Source of the DNA: Marinactinospora thermotolerans DSM 45154
Lineage (GTDB): Bacteria; Actinomycetota; Actinomycetes; Streptosporangiales; Streptosporangiaceae
Assembly (NCBI RefSeq): GCF_900167435.1
Contig: NZ_FUWS01000001.1
Coordinates: 474,973-538,972, forward strand
DNA length: 64,000 bases
Reading direction: 5' to 3'
Both the position numbers and the translations under genes were made by a program. Positions 26,483 through 35,245 of this stretch are shown here, in pieces. Below the pieces are notes generated by a model that saw only the letters and a program-made list of their open reading frames with translations, searched no databases and had not been told where the DNA came from. Positions within the stretch are counted from its first letter, which is position 1, and each line of letters begins with the position of its first letter.

Positions 26483-27415
26483 CTACAGGACCGGGGGAGG
26501 CGGCTCCGGCCCGATCCCGGTCTTGAGCCAGCGCACCCGGTCCAGGTGCGCGCGCAGCAGTTCGGCGGCCGCCTGGAGCTCCCCCCGCTCCATCAGCTCC
26601 AGCAGCCGCAGGTGCTCCCTGGCCTGCCCGACCAGCCGTGACCGGTCGAACTGGTGACGGTATTCGATCAACCTGCGCACCCGGTTCTGCCGCCGCAGGG
26701 CGTCCAGCAGGAAGACGTTGCCGGAGCAGCCCACGACCATCTCGTGGAACTCCGCCCCGGTCCGGAACAGCTCCCTGCGCGGCAGGGTCAGGATCCGCCC
26801 GCGCAACAGGGCCTCCTGACGGGCGCGATGCTCGGCGAAGGCGTCGGCGTCCACGGCGAAACCCGGCTCCAGCAGGGCCGCCGGCTCCACGATCATCCGG
26901 AACCGGTAGCTCTGGTCGTGTCCCTCGACCGTGGACAGCACCTTGTGGAACTCCCAGCCGCGTCCCGGACGGCGCCGCACCAGGTCCTCGCCCTCCAAGC
27001 GGGCCAACAGCCGCTGCGCCTGCCGCGGGGAGAGCCCGTAGCGGCGGGTGACCTCGGCCGCGGTGAACTCGCTGGCGAGACGGCCGCGCAGATGGTCGTC
27101 GACGAGTTGGAAGTAGCCGGCCTCCTCGGCCTCCGACGCCGCGTCCAGGTCGACCTGTTCGAGGGAGGACGCCGAGCGGGTCAGGAAGAACCCGCGGTTG
27201 GGGATCCGCTCCACGATCCCCAGTTCGGCCAGGAAGGCCAGGGCCTTGCGCACCGGAGAGCGCGACAGCCCGAGTTCGCCGGCCACCCACTGTTCGGTGA
27301 TGTGGGCGCCCTCGTCCAGCCCCTGCCGGATGACCAGGTCGACGATCCGCATGGCGAGCGACGTCGCGGAGGAGGGACGCGACGCCTCACGTCCCCGAGC
27401 GGTTCCTTCGACCAC
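26483..27415 (-). CDS. GntR-family regulator with two winged-helix domains
   Basis: A regulator of about 310 residues. The first winged helix is GAHITEQWVAGELGLSRSPV with VERIPNRGFFL as wing. A second helix-turn-helix-like unit follows (SEFTAAEVTRRYGLSPRQAQ), then an FCD/all-helical effector domain with FRMIVEPAALLEPG and AEFHEMVVGCSGN. The doubled DNA-binding region is seen in one GntR subgroup. The exact start is uncertain: tandem GTG codons follow GGAGGGCGG, the frame is open further upstream, and an ATG at 27352 would give a shorter protein. It lies tail to tail with the aconitase gene, and is the obvious candidate to bind the paired repeats between tctC and acnA, sensing a tricarboxylate. 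Confidence 0.88.
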   Translation of the reverse strand: MVEGTARGREASRPSSATSLAMRIVDLVIRQGLDEGAHITEQWVAGELGLSRSPVRKALAFLAELGIVERIPNRGFFLTRSASSLEQVDLDAASEAEEAGYFQLVDDHLRGRLASEFTAAEVTRRYGLSPRQAQRLLARLEGEDLVRRRPGRGWEFHKVLSTVEGHDQSYRFRMIVEPAALLEPGFAVDADAFAEHRARQEALLRGRILTLPRRELFRTGAEFHEMVVGCSGNVFLLDALRRQNRVRRLIEYRHQFDRSRLVGQAREHLRLLELMERGELQAAAELLRAHLDRVRWLKTGIGPEPPPPVL

Positions 27416-27903
27416 CTGCACCCGCCCTCCAGACCGGGCGCGCCCCGCCCCGGCCACCTCACCGCTCCGGGAACCCCACGCTCGCCGGGCCGACTCACCG
27501 ACCACAGCTTAGGGGGAGGAGAACCCGGTCCGTCGCCCCGGCTGCGAAGGCGCGGGCTTGTCGACGCGCCGCCGCCCGCGGCGGTCTGCCTGTCGGTGTC
27601 CGCTGCCGGTCACCCTGCGCAACGGCCACCGCGGCGGACGGGTGCGCTGCCATGATGCCAAGAGGCGCCGGCGGCCCCTCGTCCGTACCTCCCGGCCGAC
27701 GCGGGCACCATGGTGCGCTCCGGCGGCGGCCCGGCTCCGCCCGCCGCCCAGACGGGCCGGCGCGGATGGGAGGGGACGGGTGTGCGCGGGGCGTCCAGCG
27801 GCGGGCACCCACCGGGAGAGCCCCGGCGCACGAGCGCGGGGCGCCCCCGGCCCCACACGGCGCGGTCGGGCGACCGCATCTCCGAGGAGCGGAAGGACAC
27901 CCG
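27416..27903. other. divergent promoter region, no gene seen
   Basis: About 490 bases between the GntR gene and an MFS gene. Frames are Arg/Pro/Gly shadows only. No distinct operator is seen. Confidence 0.45.
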
Positions 27904-29133
27904 TTGAACACTGGTCATCCCACGACCGGCCGGCGGCAGGGAGCGCCACGGCGGCTCACGCTGGCGTTCGCCTCGGTCCAGGGGAGCTCGTTCGGCTGCC
28001 TCTTCCTGCTGACCACGCTGTCGGTGGCCGAGGGCGACGGCTACGTGGGCCTGGGGGTGCAGGCGTTCTCGCAGGCCCTGCCGGCCCTCGCCCTGGTGTT
28101 CGTGTTCCGCGCGGTGGCCGGAAGGGCCGGCCTGCCGGCCCTGGTCGTTCCCATGCTGGCCGCCCAGGCCGCCGTTGACGCCGCCTTCGTCGCCGGCTAC
28201 CTCACCTTCGGCTACCACCTGCCGGCCGCGGCCCTGACCGGGCTGCTCCTGGCCGTCGCCATCGCCGCCCAGGGCCCCGGCTGGAAGTCGCTGTTCTCCG
28301 ACCTCATCCCCCGGGAGGACTTCCGCGAGCGTTACGCCGGGATCTCCTCGCTGAACAACGTGTTCCGCCTGGTCTCCCCCGCGCTGGCCGGGGCCGCCCT
28401 CTCCCTGGGGGGAGGGTGGATCTGGTTCGCCGCGGACGCGCTGTTGTGCGTCGTGGCCGCCGTCGTGGTCGCCCGAGTGCGTCGGGCCGTCAGGACCGCC
28501 CCGGGTGAGCGCACGGAACGAAGCGCGGCCGACGCGGCCCCGGTCCCGCGCCCGGCCCGCTGGCCCTTCCTGCTCCCCTTCGCCCTGATCTGCGTCTTCG
28601 GGTTCAACATCCAGTTGTTCGCGCCGGTCCTGGCCACCGGCGTCCTCGGGCTGGACGCCGGCTACGCGGGAATCCTGATGGCCTCCCACACCCTGGGGGC
28701 GATCCTGGGAAGCTACCTGTCGGGAAGGGTCCGGCTGGGCACGAGCGCCCTCTTCGGCGGTGCGGGCCTGGCCCTGGGAGCCCTCACCCTGCTGCTCCCC
28801 CTACCGGACACGCTGTGGCTCGCGCTGTCCCTCCTGGTCGTGGTCGGCGCCGCGCGGGGAGCCGCCCTCACCACCTCCTCGGTGATCCCCGTCCTGGCGT
28901 CGTCGCGCCAGGAGGCCAGGGACGACCTCTTCGCGCGGTCGGCGGTGTTCTTCGCCGGCAGCAACGTGGTCAGCGCGCCCTTGGTCGCCCTCCTGCTGGA
29001 GCACGGCCCTCCGGCGACCGCGTTCTACGCCTGCGGCGCGGGGTGCATGGCGGCGGGACTGCTCTGGCTGGTCGTGGGACCACGGTGGATGCGGGCCGCC
29101 GCGGGCGAGGGACGGTCCCCCGCACCCGGATGA
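27904..29133 (+). CDS. MFS transporter, 12-helix
   Basis: A 409-residue major-facilitator protein with about 12 transmembrane helices in two halves, separated by a charged loop (VRRAVRTAPGERTERSAADA). Partial family marks include WKSLFSDLIPREDFRERYAG and SYLSGRVRLGTSALFGGAGL. The start is an unusual TTG behind GGAGCGGAAGGACACCCG, which is the only well-placed ribosome site before the first helix. The upstream open frame is not protein-like. No regulator is attached. Substrate unknown; drug or metabolite efflux is usual for such proteins. Confidence 0.85.
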   Translation: MNTGHPTTGRRQGAPRRLTLAFASVQGSSFGCLFLLTTLSVAEGDGYVGLGVQAFSQALPALALVFVFRAVAGRAGLPALVVPMLAAQAAVDAAFVAGYLTFGYHLPAAALTGLLLAVAIAAQGPGWKSLFSDLIPREDFRERYAGISSLNNVFRLVSPALAGAALSLGGGWIWFAADALLCVVAAVVVARVRRAVRTAPGERTERSAADAAPVPRPARWPFLLPFALICVFGFNIQLFAPVLATGVLGLDAGYAGILMASHTLGAILGSYLSGRVRLGTSALFGGAGLALGALTLLLPLPDTLWLALSLLVVVGAARGAALTTSSVIPVLASSRQEARDDLFARSAVFFAGSNVVSAPLVALLLEHGPPATAFYACGAGCMAAGLLWLVVGPRWMRAAAGEGRSPAPG

Positions 29134-29281
29134 GGCCGGCCCACGGCGCCGCCGCGCCCGCCCACCCCTCCTCCCCGGAGACACACCCCCATGGGGAGGC
29201 CGGGCGGCGTCGGTGCGACGCCGCCCAGGGCAGCACCGTCGAGGTCCGGGAGCAGGCGGAACGCCGGTACGGGCGTGGCCG

Positions 29282-30823
29282 TCACCCGTGGCCGGACGGT
29301 GCCCCCTCTCCCGGACGGTGGTTCTTGAGCATGACCCAGGAGGCCGCCGCGGCGGCCAGCAGGAGCAGGGCGCCGATGGCCGCGGCCGAGGCCAGGCCGG
29401 TGGTGAAGGCGGCCCGCGCGGCGTCGAGCAGCGCCTGGGCCTGTTCGGCCGGCAGGGCCGCGGCCGCTTCGGCGGCGCCACCCAGGGAACCACGGGCGTC
29501 GGAGACGGCCGCCGCGGGCATACCGGGCGGCACCTCGAAACGCTGGTAGACGCCGGTGATGATCGACCCCAGGACCGCGATCCCCAGGGCCATCCCCAGT
29601 TCGTAGGCGGTCTCGGAGACCGCCGAGGCCGCCCCCGCCTGGTCCTTGGGGACACTGGACAGGATGACGTCGTTGGCGACCGCGAAGGCCAGGCCCATGC
29701 CGACGCCGACGAGGAACAGCGACACGGCCATCAGCGCGTAGCCGCTGTCGGGGGTGAGGAGGACGAGCAGGGCCAACGCGCCCCCCATCGTCGCCATCCC
29801 CCCGCTCAGGACGACCCGGACGGAGGAGCGGCGCACCAACCACCCGGCCACCAGCCCGCTCCCCATCGACGCGACGACGGCGGGCAGTTCGGCCAGTCCC
29901 GCGACGAAGGGGCTGTACCCCTGGACGAGCTGGAAGAACTGGGACAGGAAGTAGACCAGCCCGGACATGCCGAGAACCGACAGCAGGTTGGCGCCGATCA
30001 CCCCGGAGAAGGCGCGGTTGGCGAACAGCCGCACGTCGATGAGCGGTGACGGGAGCCGGACCTGCCGCCGGACGAACAGGACCAGGGCGAAAACGCCGAC
30101 CAGGGCCGCGGCCGCGGTGCCCGCGCTCAGGCCGTGCGCCGCCGTCTCCTTGATCGCGTAGACGACGCCGATCATGCCGACCATGGACAGCCCGACGCTG
30201 GGCAGGTCCCACGGACCGGGGTCGGGGTTCTTCGACTCGGGCAGCAGCTTGATGCCGACGGGCAGCAGCAGCGCCATGACCGGGACGTTGATCAGGAAGA
30301 CCGACCCCCACCAGAAGTTCTCCAGCAGGAGGCCGCCCAGGACGGGGCCGAAGGCGGCTCCGCCGGAGGTCGCCGCCGCCCAGATGCCGATCGCGGTGCT
30401 GCGCTCCGCCGGGTCGGGGAAGAGGCTGCGGATCAGCGCCAGGGTGGAGGGCATCAACGTGGCGCCGGCGACGCCGAGCAGGGCCCGGCCCAGGATCAGG
30501 GCCTCGGCCGTGGGAGCGTAGGCGGTCAGCGCCGAGAACAGGCCGAAGGCGGTGGCGCCGGTCAGCAGGAGCTTCTTGCGGCCGATGCGGTCGCCGAGGC
30601 TGCCCATGGTCACCAGCAGGCCGGCCAGGACGAAGGAGTAGATGTCGCCGATCCACAGCAGCTGGGTGCCGGTGGGGGCGAGGTCCTCGCTGATGAAGGG
30701 GGTGGCCATGCCCAGCACGGTGCCGTCGACGGCGATCAGCAGGACGGCGAGGACCAGGGTGCTGAAGGCCCACCAGCGTCCTCGGCGCTGCCGGATGTCG
30801 GAAGAGCTCGGGGCGGTGGTCAT
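29282..30823 (-). CDS. DHA2-family MFS drug exporter (EmrB/QacA type)
   Basis: A 513-residue proton-driven exporter with 14 predicted helices. Motif A is GSLGDRIGRKKLLLTG, motif D1 shows as VLAVLLIAVDGTVLGMATPF, and motif C as IWAAATSGGAAFGPVLGGLL. The C-terminal half includes the PKDQAGAASAVSETAYELGM segment typical of the family. The start ATG overlaps the stop of the TetR gene just upstream (ATGA), so the repressor and pump form one coupled, self-regulated operon. Likely confers resistance to a cationic or aromatic compound. Confidence 0.94.
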   Translation of the reverse strand: MTTAPSSSDIRQRRGRWWAFSTLVLAVLLIAVDGTVLGMATPFISEDLAPTGTQLLWIGDIYSFVLAGLLVTMGSLGDRIGRKKLLLTGATAFGLFSALTAYAPTAEALILGRALLGVAGATLMPSTLALIRSLFPDPAERSTAIGIWAAATSGGAAFGPVLGGLLLENFWWGSVFLINVPVMALLLPVGIKLLPESKNPDPGPWDLPSVGLSMVGMIGVVYAIKETAAHGLSAGTAAAALVGVFALVLFVRRQVRLPSPLIDVRLFANRAFSGVIGANLLSVLGMSGLVYFLSQFFQLVQGYSPFVAGLAELPAVVASMGSGLVAGWLVRRSSVRVVLSGGMATMGGALALLVLLTPDSGYALMAVSLFLVGVGMGLAFAVANDVILSSVPKDQAGAASAVSETAYELGMALGIAVLGSIITGVYQRFEVPPGMPAAAVSDARGSLGGAAEAAAALPAEQAQALLDAARAAFTTGLASAAAIGALLLLAAAAASWVMLKNHRPGEGAPSGHG

Positions 30824-31386
30824 CGGTCCGTCTCCCTGGAGGGTCTGCCGGCCGAGGCGACGCCGTGCAGCAGCAGGTCGGTGATCATGTGCTGGAAGTC
30901 GCGGGCGGCGACGCGCCCGCTCTGGACGGACCACGCCGCGCCGGCCACGAGGCTGTAGAAGGCCTCGGTGAGCCAGGCCGCGGACAGGTCGGGGGTGAAC
31001 TCCCCGCTGCGCTGGCCGCGCCGGAACAGTTCGAGAATCCGTTCGTCGATGTCCTCCCAGCCCGGATGGGTCTGTTCGGGTATGTCCTGGCCCTGGGTGT
31101 ACAGCAGCGCCAGGAAGGGGGCGACCGGTTCGCAGGCCGTGGTCAGGCGGTGCAGCGCCTGCGTGGCCGTCCCCTCCTCCAGGCGGGCCGCGCGCAGGGC
31201 CTCGTCCATCCGGGTGACGGCGGACTCCTCCACCGCCGCCAGCAGCTCGCGGCGCCCGGCGAAGTGCCGGTGCAGGGTGGCCCGGCTGATCCCGATCGCC
31301 TTGGCGATCTCGTCCTGAGTCGCGTTGGGGCGGCGGGCGAGATGGTCCGCCGCGGCGCGGAGAAGTTGGTCACGATCCGATGTCAT
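30820..31386 (-). CDS. TetR/AcrR repressor of the DHA2 exporter
   Basis: A 188-residue TetR protein. The helix-turn-helix is TQDEIAKAIGISRATLHRHF (about 23-42) followed by AGRRELLAAVEES. The C-terminal domain (about 70-175) is helical with WEDIDERILELFRRGQRSGE and AWLTEAFYSLVAGAAWSV. It is the first gene of the exporter operon and overlaps it by four bases. A 28-bp palindrome begins 14 bases upstream of the ATG and overlaps the only plausible promoter, so autorepression with release by the pump's substrate is the expected logic. Confidence 0.94.
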   Translation of the reverse strand: MTSDRDQLLRAAADHLARRPNATQDEIAKAIGISRATLHRHFAGRRELLAAVEESAVTRMDEALRAARLEEGTATQALHRLTTACEPVAPFLALLYTQGQDIPEQTHPGWEDIDERILELFRRGQRSGEFTPDLSAAWLTEAFYSLVAGAAWSVQSGRVAARDFQHMITDLLLHGVASAGRPSRETDR

Positions 31387-31400
31387 GAAACAATCCTAGC

Positions 31401-31428
31401 TCTTTTGCGACATAAGTGTCTCAAAAGA
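31401..31428. promoter_or_regulatory. 28-bp TetR operator palindrome
   Basis: Arms TCTTTTG-c-GACA and TGTC-t-CAAAAGA around a TAAG centre, with mismatches only at one arm position and the centre. It lies directly upstream of the TetR gene in an unusually AT-rich patch. Confidence 0.75.
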
Positions 31429-31897
31429 CGGCGGGGAACGGCCCACTTCGAAACCCGTCCAACGCCCCGCCCCGGCGCGCGCCGGCCGACCACTCTCGGC
31501 GCCGTGCCACCCGGACGGGCCGGCCCCCTCGCCCGGGAACGGCGACGGACACCCGGGCCCCAAAGCCGCTCCCCAAGACCTCCACGACCCGACGGGACTC
31601 GCTCCCCTGGTCCACGGGGAGGTCGCACCACTCCGTCAGCGCCCTCGGAGCCACCCCTCGACACCTCGGCGAGGGCCCACCCGCGACGCGTCGCGCCTTC
31701 TCAGATAATTTTCGGCGGAATTTTCACCTCTCCCCCGGAGGGCCCATCACATCCTTGACGTTTCACCTCCCTCTTCCCGCCTCCTTTACCTTGTAGATTC
31801 ACTACGGTGATCCAGATCACTTTCCCCTCTGTCCGCGGGCGCCGATTCTGGTTACATTAAGGCGGTGTAACGGCGGCGAGACCGCAGGAGGAAGTTC
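31429..31897. other. intergenic, includes AT-richer promoter patch
   Basis: No gene recognised in 31429-31700. From about 31700 the base composition drops to much lower GC than the surroundings, with TTTTCGGCGG, TTGACG at 31755-31760 and TACATTAA at 31853-31860, so one or more rightward promoters probably lie here. Confidence 0.45.
31807..31820. promoter_or_regulatory. Crp/GlxR-like binding site
   Basis: GTGA-TCCAGA-TCAC, a perfect inverted repeat with the 4-6-4 spacing of the Crp family core. It sits 78 bases before a short frame with a strong ribosome site and about 420 bases before the mannanase, so catabolite control of the mannanase region is possible. Confidence 0.45.
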
Positions 31898-32152
31898 ATG
31901 CGGGCCGAACGGACCCTCGCGCTCATCCTCGGCGAGCACGACGGCTCGGCGTTCGCCGGGCGGGTCCGCTCGCGCGGAAGGCCGCCGCGCCCCCATGACG
32001 TACCGGCCGCCTCGCGCGCGGAACAGGCGGCGACGACGCGCTTTTGGGAGCGCTCCCGAAACCGGATGCCCAGGGCACCGCCGACGTGTCGGCCACGCGA
32101 TGCCTCCCGCGACCATGCGGCCCGCCCGCCTGATGGTGCGCCCGTCCCCTGA
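31898..32152 (+). CDS. possible short protein or leader frame
   Basis: An 84-residue frame with one of the strongest ribosome sites in the window (CAGGAGGAAGTTC before ATG). The first 18 residues (MRAERTLALILGEHDGSAFA) look protein-like, the rest is arginine/proline-rich and includes the CelR-type box. It may be a truncated gene or a translated leader of the mannanase transcript. No family recognised. Confidence 0.3.
   Translation: MRAERTLALILGEHDGSAFAGRVRSRGRPPRPHDVPAASRAEQAATTRFWERSRNRMPRAPPTCRPRDASRDHAARPPDGAPVP
32045..32058. promoter_or_regulatory. CelR/CebR-type cellulase operator
   Basis: TGGGAGCGCTCCCG, which matches 13 of 14 bases of the TGGGAGCGCTCCCA site bound by the LacI-family repressors CelR of Thermobifida and CebR of Streptomyces. 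It lies about 180 bases upstream of the mannanase start, so repression relieved by cello- or manno-oligosaccharides is likely. The repressor gene is not in this window. Confidence 0.8.
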
Positions 32153-32236
32153 ACCCGAACGGAGCCGGCCGGCCAGTACGTCTGTTCACGTTCCGGCTCA
32201 ACGCCCGTGACGACATCCTCGCCTAGGAGCCCATCC

Positions 32237-33583
32237 ATGCGTACCCGCCTCGCCATCATCGCCTCGGCGGTGGCCACCCTCTTACTCTCCTTCCTCCTCG
32301 TCGTCCAGCCGGCCCACGCCGAGACCGGCTTCGAGATCCGCGACGGCCGCCTGGTCGACGCCAACGGCAACGACTTCGTCTTCCGCGGGGTCAACCACCC
32401 CCACGCCTGGTTCACCCACGAGACGGAATCCTTCGCCGAGATCGCCGACCTCGGGGCCAACTCGGTGCGCGTGGTCTTGAGCAGCGGGCACCGCTGGACC
32501 CGCAGCGAGGCCGCCGACGTCGCCAACGTGATCTCCGAGTGCAAGGCCAACAAGCTGATCTGCGTGCTGGAGGTCCACGACACCACCGGCTACGGCGAGG
32601 AGGGGGCCGCGGCCAGCCTCGACCAGGCGGTGGACTACTGGATCGACATCCAAGACGTCCTGACCGGCCAGGAAGCCTACGTGCTGCTCAACATCGGCAA
32701 CGAGCCGTGGGGCAACACCGACTACCAACAGTGGACCGGCGCCACCACGCAGGCGATCGACAGGCTGCGCGACGCCGGGTTCGACCACACCATCGTGGTC
32801 GACGCCCCCAACTGGGGACAGGACTGGTCGTTCACCATGCGCGACAACGCCCAGCAGATCTTCCAGAGCGACCCCGCGGCCAACCTCGTCTTCGACGTGC
32901 ACATGTACGGCGTCTACGACACCGCCGCCGAGATCGAGAGCTACCTGACCTCCTACGTCGACGCCGGCCTGCCGATCATGGTCGGCGAGTTCGGCCACAA
33001 CCACAGTGACGGCAACCCCGACGAGGACGCCATCCTGGCCACCGCCGAGGAGCTGCAGATCGGCTATCTGGGCTGGTCCTACAGCGGCAACGGCGGCGGG
33101 GTGGAGTACCTCGACCTGGTGGACGACTTCAACCCCGACAGTCTGACCGCGTGGGGTGAGCGGCTGTTCAACGGCCCCAACGGGATCGTCGAGACCGCCG
33201 AGATCGCCAGTGTCTACGACGGGCCCGGCCCCTCCCCCGAGCCCTCTCCGGACCCCTCGCCCGATCCCTCCCCTGAGCCCGAGGGCGGCTGCACCGCCGT
33301 CTACGAGGTCGTCAACCAGTGGAGCGGCGGCTTCCAGGGCGAGGTCGAGGTCACGGCGGTCGAGGACGTCACCGGCTGGCAGGTCTCCTGGACCTTCGCC
33401 AACGGCCAGCAGATCACCCAGGCGTGGAACGCCGACGTCACCGTCGACGGCGGCGTGGTCACCGCCGTGAACAAGAGCTACAACGGTCACCTCCCGGCGG
33501 GGCAGTCCGCGTCGTTCGGCTTCACCGCCTCCCACAACGGCACCAACCAGGTCCCCGTCCCCACCTGCACCCCGCGCGGCTGA
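32237..33583 (+). CDS. manA: secreted endo-beta-1,4-mannanase, GH5_8 with CBM2
   Basis: A 448-residue secreted enzyme that cuts beta-1,4-mannan. A Sec signal peptide ends at PAHA (residue 28). The GH5 subfamily 8 domain (about 30-330) closely resembles Thermobifida and Streptomyces mannanases: RGVNHPHAWFTHETE, NSVRVVLSSGHRW, LEVHDTTGYGEEGAA, acid/base Glu156 in NIGNEPWGN, nucleophile Glu251 in VGEFGHNHSDGN, and GWSYSGNGGGVEYLD. A Pro-Ser/Asp/Glu linker (about 334-352) leads to a family 2 carbohydrate-binding module bounded by two cysteines with the usual surface tryptophans (VVNQWSGGF, VTGWQVSW, QAWNADV). Start chosen after TAGGAGCCCATCC. A CelR-type box upstream and another within a palindrome downstream suggest control with cellulases. 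Confidence 0.96.
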   Translation: MRTRLAIIASAVATLLLSFLLVVQPAHAETGFEIRDGRLVDANGNDFVFRGVNHPHAWFTHETESFAEIADLGANSVRVVLSSGHRWTRSEAADVANVISECKANKLICVLEVHDTTGYGEEGAAASLDQAVDYWIDIQDVLTGQEAYVLLNIGNEPWGNTDYQQWTGATTQAIDRLRDAGFDHTIVVDAPNWGQDWSFTMRDNAQQIFQSDPAANLVFDVHMYGVYDTAAEIESYLTSYVDAGLPIMVGEFGHNHSDGNPDEDAILATAEELQIGYLGWSYSGNGGGVEYLDLVDDFNPDSLTAWGERLFNGPNGIVETAEIASVYDGPGPSPEPSPDPSPDPSPEPEGGCTAVYEVVNQWSGGFQGEVEVTAVEDVTGWQVSWTFANGQQITQAWNADVTVDGGVVTAVNKSYNGHLPAGQSASFGFTASHNGTNQVPVPTCTPRG

Positions 33584-33632
33584 ACCGACCCGCGCCATCG
33601 TCCGCCGCCTCCGCGTGATCGGTGGGCGTGAA

Positions 33633-33694
33633 GGTCCGGCGGAGCCGACCACGCGGATCGGGAGCGCTCCCGATCCGCGTCCGGCCGCCGGACC
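33633..33694. terminator. extended palindrome with CelR-type core downstream of mannanase
   Basis: A perfect 30-bp palindrome at 33651-33680 is centred on GGGAGCGCTCCC. Outer arms GGTCCGGCGG (33633-33642) and CCGCCGGACC (33685-33694) add ten more pairs. It starts 50 bases after the mannanase stop and can form a very stable hairpin, so it probably terminates transcription. The core also equals the cellulase-repressor box, so it may be a second binding site. Confidence 0.7.
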
Positions 33695-33714
33695 GCCACC
33701 CCGGACGTCTCCCC

Positions 33715-34073
33715 GTGCCTAAAGCCCACGGCCCCGCTCTCGCCGAAGCCCGCGATCTGTTCGAGGAGTTCCTGGAGGCCGAGATCCGCCTGATGCTCCG
33801 GGCCGGGGCCGACCCCGCGTGGGGCACAGCGCCGAGGCGATGCTCCGGGCCGGGCTGGTCGACGTCGATCCGCGGCCTCACGTGGAGATGTGGGACGCCG
33901 ACTCCCCTGGTGTCCACCTGATCTCCCACCACACCCGCCACCTGTGTGAGGCGTTCCTGCGCGAAGGGCTGACCGACCAGCGGCTCGCCGAGGTCCGGAC
34001 CCTGCTGGCCGACCCGGGGTTTCGGGCCTGTTCCTGCGTCATCTACTCGGTGCAGGGCCGGCGCCCCCGGTGA
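33715..34073 (+). pseudogene. SAM-dependent methyltransferase remnant (C-terminal part)
   Basis: The frame from the GTG reads LFEEFLEAEIRLMLRAGADP then AWG; one base is missing in the GGGG at 33821-33824. The match goes on in the next frame as HSAEAMLRAGLVDVDPRPHV, EMWDADSPGVHL and LLADPGFRACSCVIYSVQGR. This is the C-terminal third of class I methyltransferases of the UbiE-like kind. The N-terminal Rossmann part with the SAM motif is absent upstream, where the mannanase terminator lies. So the gene is truncated as well as frameshifted. Confidence 0.55.
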
Positions 34074-34161
34074 CCTGTCCGGGTCCGTCCCGGCCCCGAC
34101 GCCTCCGGCGTGCCGTGAGGGACGCCGTCGCCGCGCCCGCCTTCGGCCGGGGACGGCGTCC

Positions 34162-34607
34162 TCAGCGCCGGGGCGGTGCCATGGCGGTGGCGACCCCAAC
34201 CGGTTGTAGAGGTTGATCAGCCCGATGGCCATGAGGAACGCGGCGACCTGCCGTTCGGAGAAGTGGTCGGCCACGCGTCGGTAGACCCCCGTCGGGGACC
34301 CCTGCCCGCCGAGCCTGGTGGTGGCGTCCACCAGCTCCAGGAGGGCGCGTTCGGCCTCGGTGAAGTGGCCCGCCGCCTCGCGCCAGACACCGATGAGCAC
34401 AAGCCGCTGTGGGGACTGACCGGCCTTGAGCGCCTCGTGGGCATGCAGGTCCGCGCAGAAGGCGCACCCGTTCAGGTAGGAGGCGCGCAGCTGGATCAGC
34501 GTGAGCAGGTCGGTGTCGATGACCCCGCCCACGATCTCGCCGATCTCGGCCAGCTTGGCGTAGGCCTCGGGAAGCTGCTGTGCCACCTGGACGCGCTGGG
34601 AGCCCAT
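34162..34607 (-). pseudogene. carboxymuconolactone decarboxylase/AhpD-family protein, frameshifted near C-terminus
   Basis: About 148 residues of an alkylhydroperoxidase D-like protein: SYLNGCAFCADLHAHEALKA holds the CxxC plus His redox site, followed by ERALLELVDATTRLGG and AAFLMAIGLINLYNRLG. One C is missing from the CCCC at 34194-34197 on the plus strand. Restoring it gives the usual ending NRLGVATAMAPPRR and the stop at 34162; as written, the frame runs on for some 220 unrelated residues. Since the catalytic part is intact and the indel is in a homopolymer, this may be a functional gene with a sequence error. The ATG behind GGAGAGG is the preferred start. Confidence 0.7.
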
Positions 34608-34792
34608 GGGGTCGGTCCTCTCCATACTCGACACCGCGGAAAACCCGTGGATTCGGGGCGACCGCCTGGAAACCAGGACGTTACCATCGGCGTTGGAACG
34701 ATGACCCTGGGTTAATAAATCCCGCGGTTGCCGGAACCGGCCCTCGTCCCGTCCCCCTTCGGCTCCATCCCCCGGCCCTGTTCAGGCCGTGG

Positions 34793-35137
34793 TCACCGCG
34801 ACTCCAGCGCCTGCGCCCGCCTTCTCAGGTCCATCGCGATGTCGTCCCAGTCCGGCCCGTGCAGCCACAGGCTCTCGGCGGCCTCCCGCAGCAGCGCGGG
34901 GTCCTGTGGCCGTTGCAGGAGCACCAGCCGGTAGGAGAGGTTGCGGATCCAGACCGGTAGGTACCCGTCGACCAGGTGGGGGCAGAGCTCGCGTAGCATG
35001 GTCAGGATCGAATCCGCGTCGGCGAAGGTCAACTCCTCGACGAAGGCATGCTCCCGGTGGTCGAGGTCGCACTCCGGTACGGGCCGGTACTCGTCTCCGT
35101 AGAGGCAGCGGGCGTGTTCCGTCAGGGTGCCGTGCAT
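34793..35137 (-). CDS. conserved hypothetical protein, 114 residues
   Basis: A small acidic soluble protein (MHGTLTEHARCLYGDEYRPV ... RRRAQALESR) with the helical middle ADADSILTMLRELCPHLVDG and PVWIRNLSYRLVLLQRPQDP. I believe similar proteins occur in other actinomycetes but know no function. It is divergent from the GrpB gene, with about 108 bases between starts. The ribosome site is weak. Confidence 0.65.
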   Translation of the reverse strand: MHGTLTEHARCLYGDEYRPVPECDLDHREHAFVEELTFADADSILTMLRELCPHLVDGYLPVWIRNLSYRLVLLQRPQDPALLREAAESLWLHGPDWDDIAMDLRRRAQALESR

Positions 35138-35245
35138 GCCCCGGAGCCTACGCCGCCCTCCACCGGCGCGCGGCAGGCGCGGATGGCCCCTCGGTCCCGG
35201 GGGATACTGGGGGCCGACCCGTACCGTCGAGGACAGGAGCCCCTC

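Noticed and set aside
34162..34634. A 370-residue CMD-fusion protein read through to 33522
   Set aside because: The extension after NRLG is unrelated low-complexity sequence; restoring one base gives the normal family ending, so the long product is an artefact of a frameshift.
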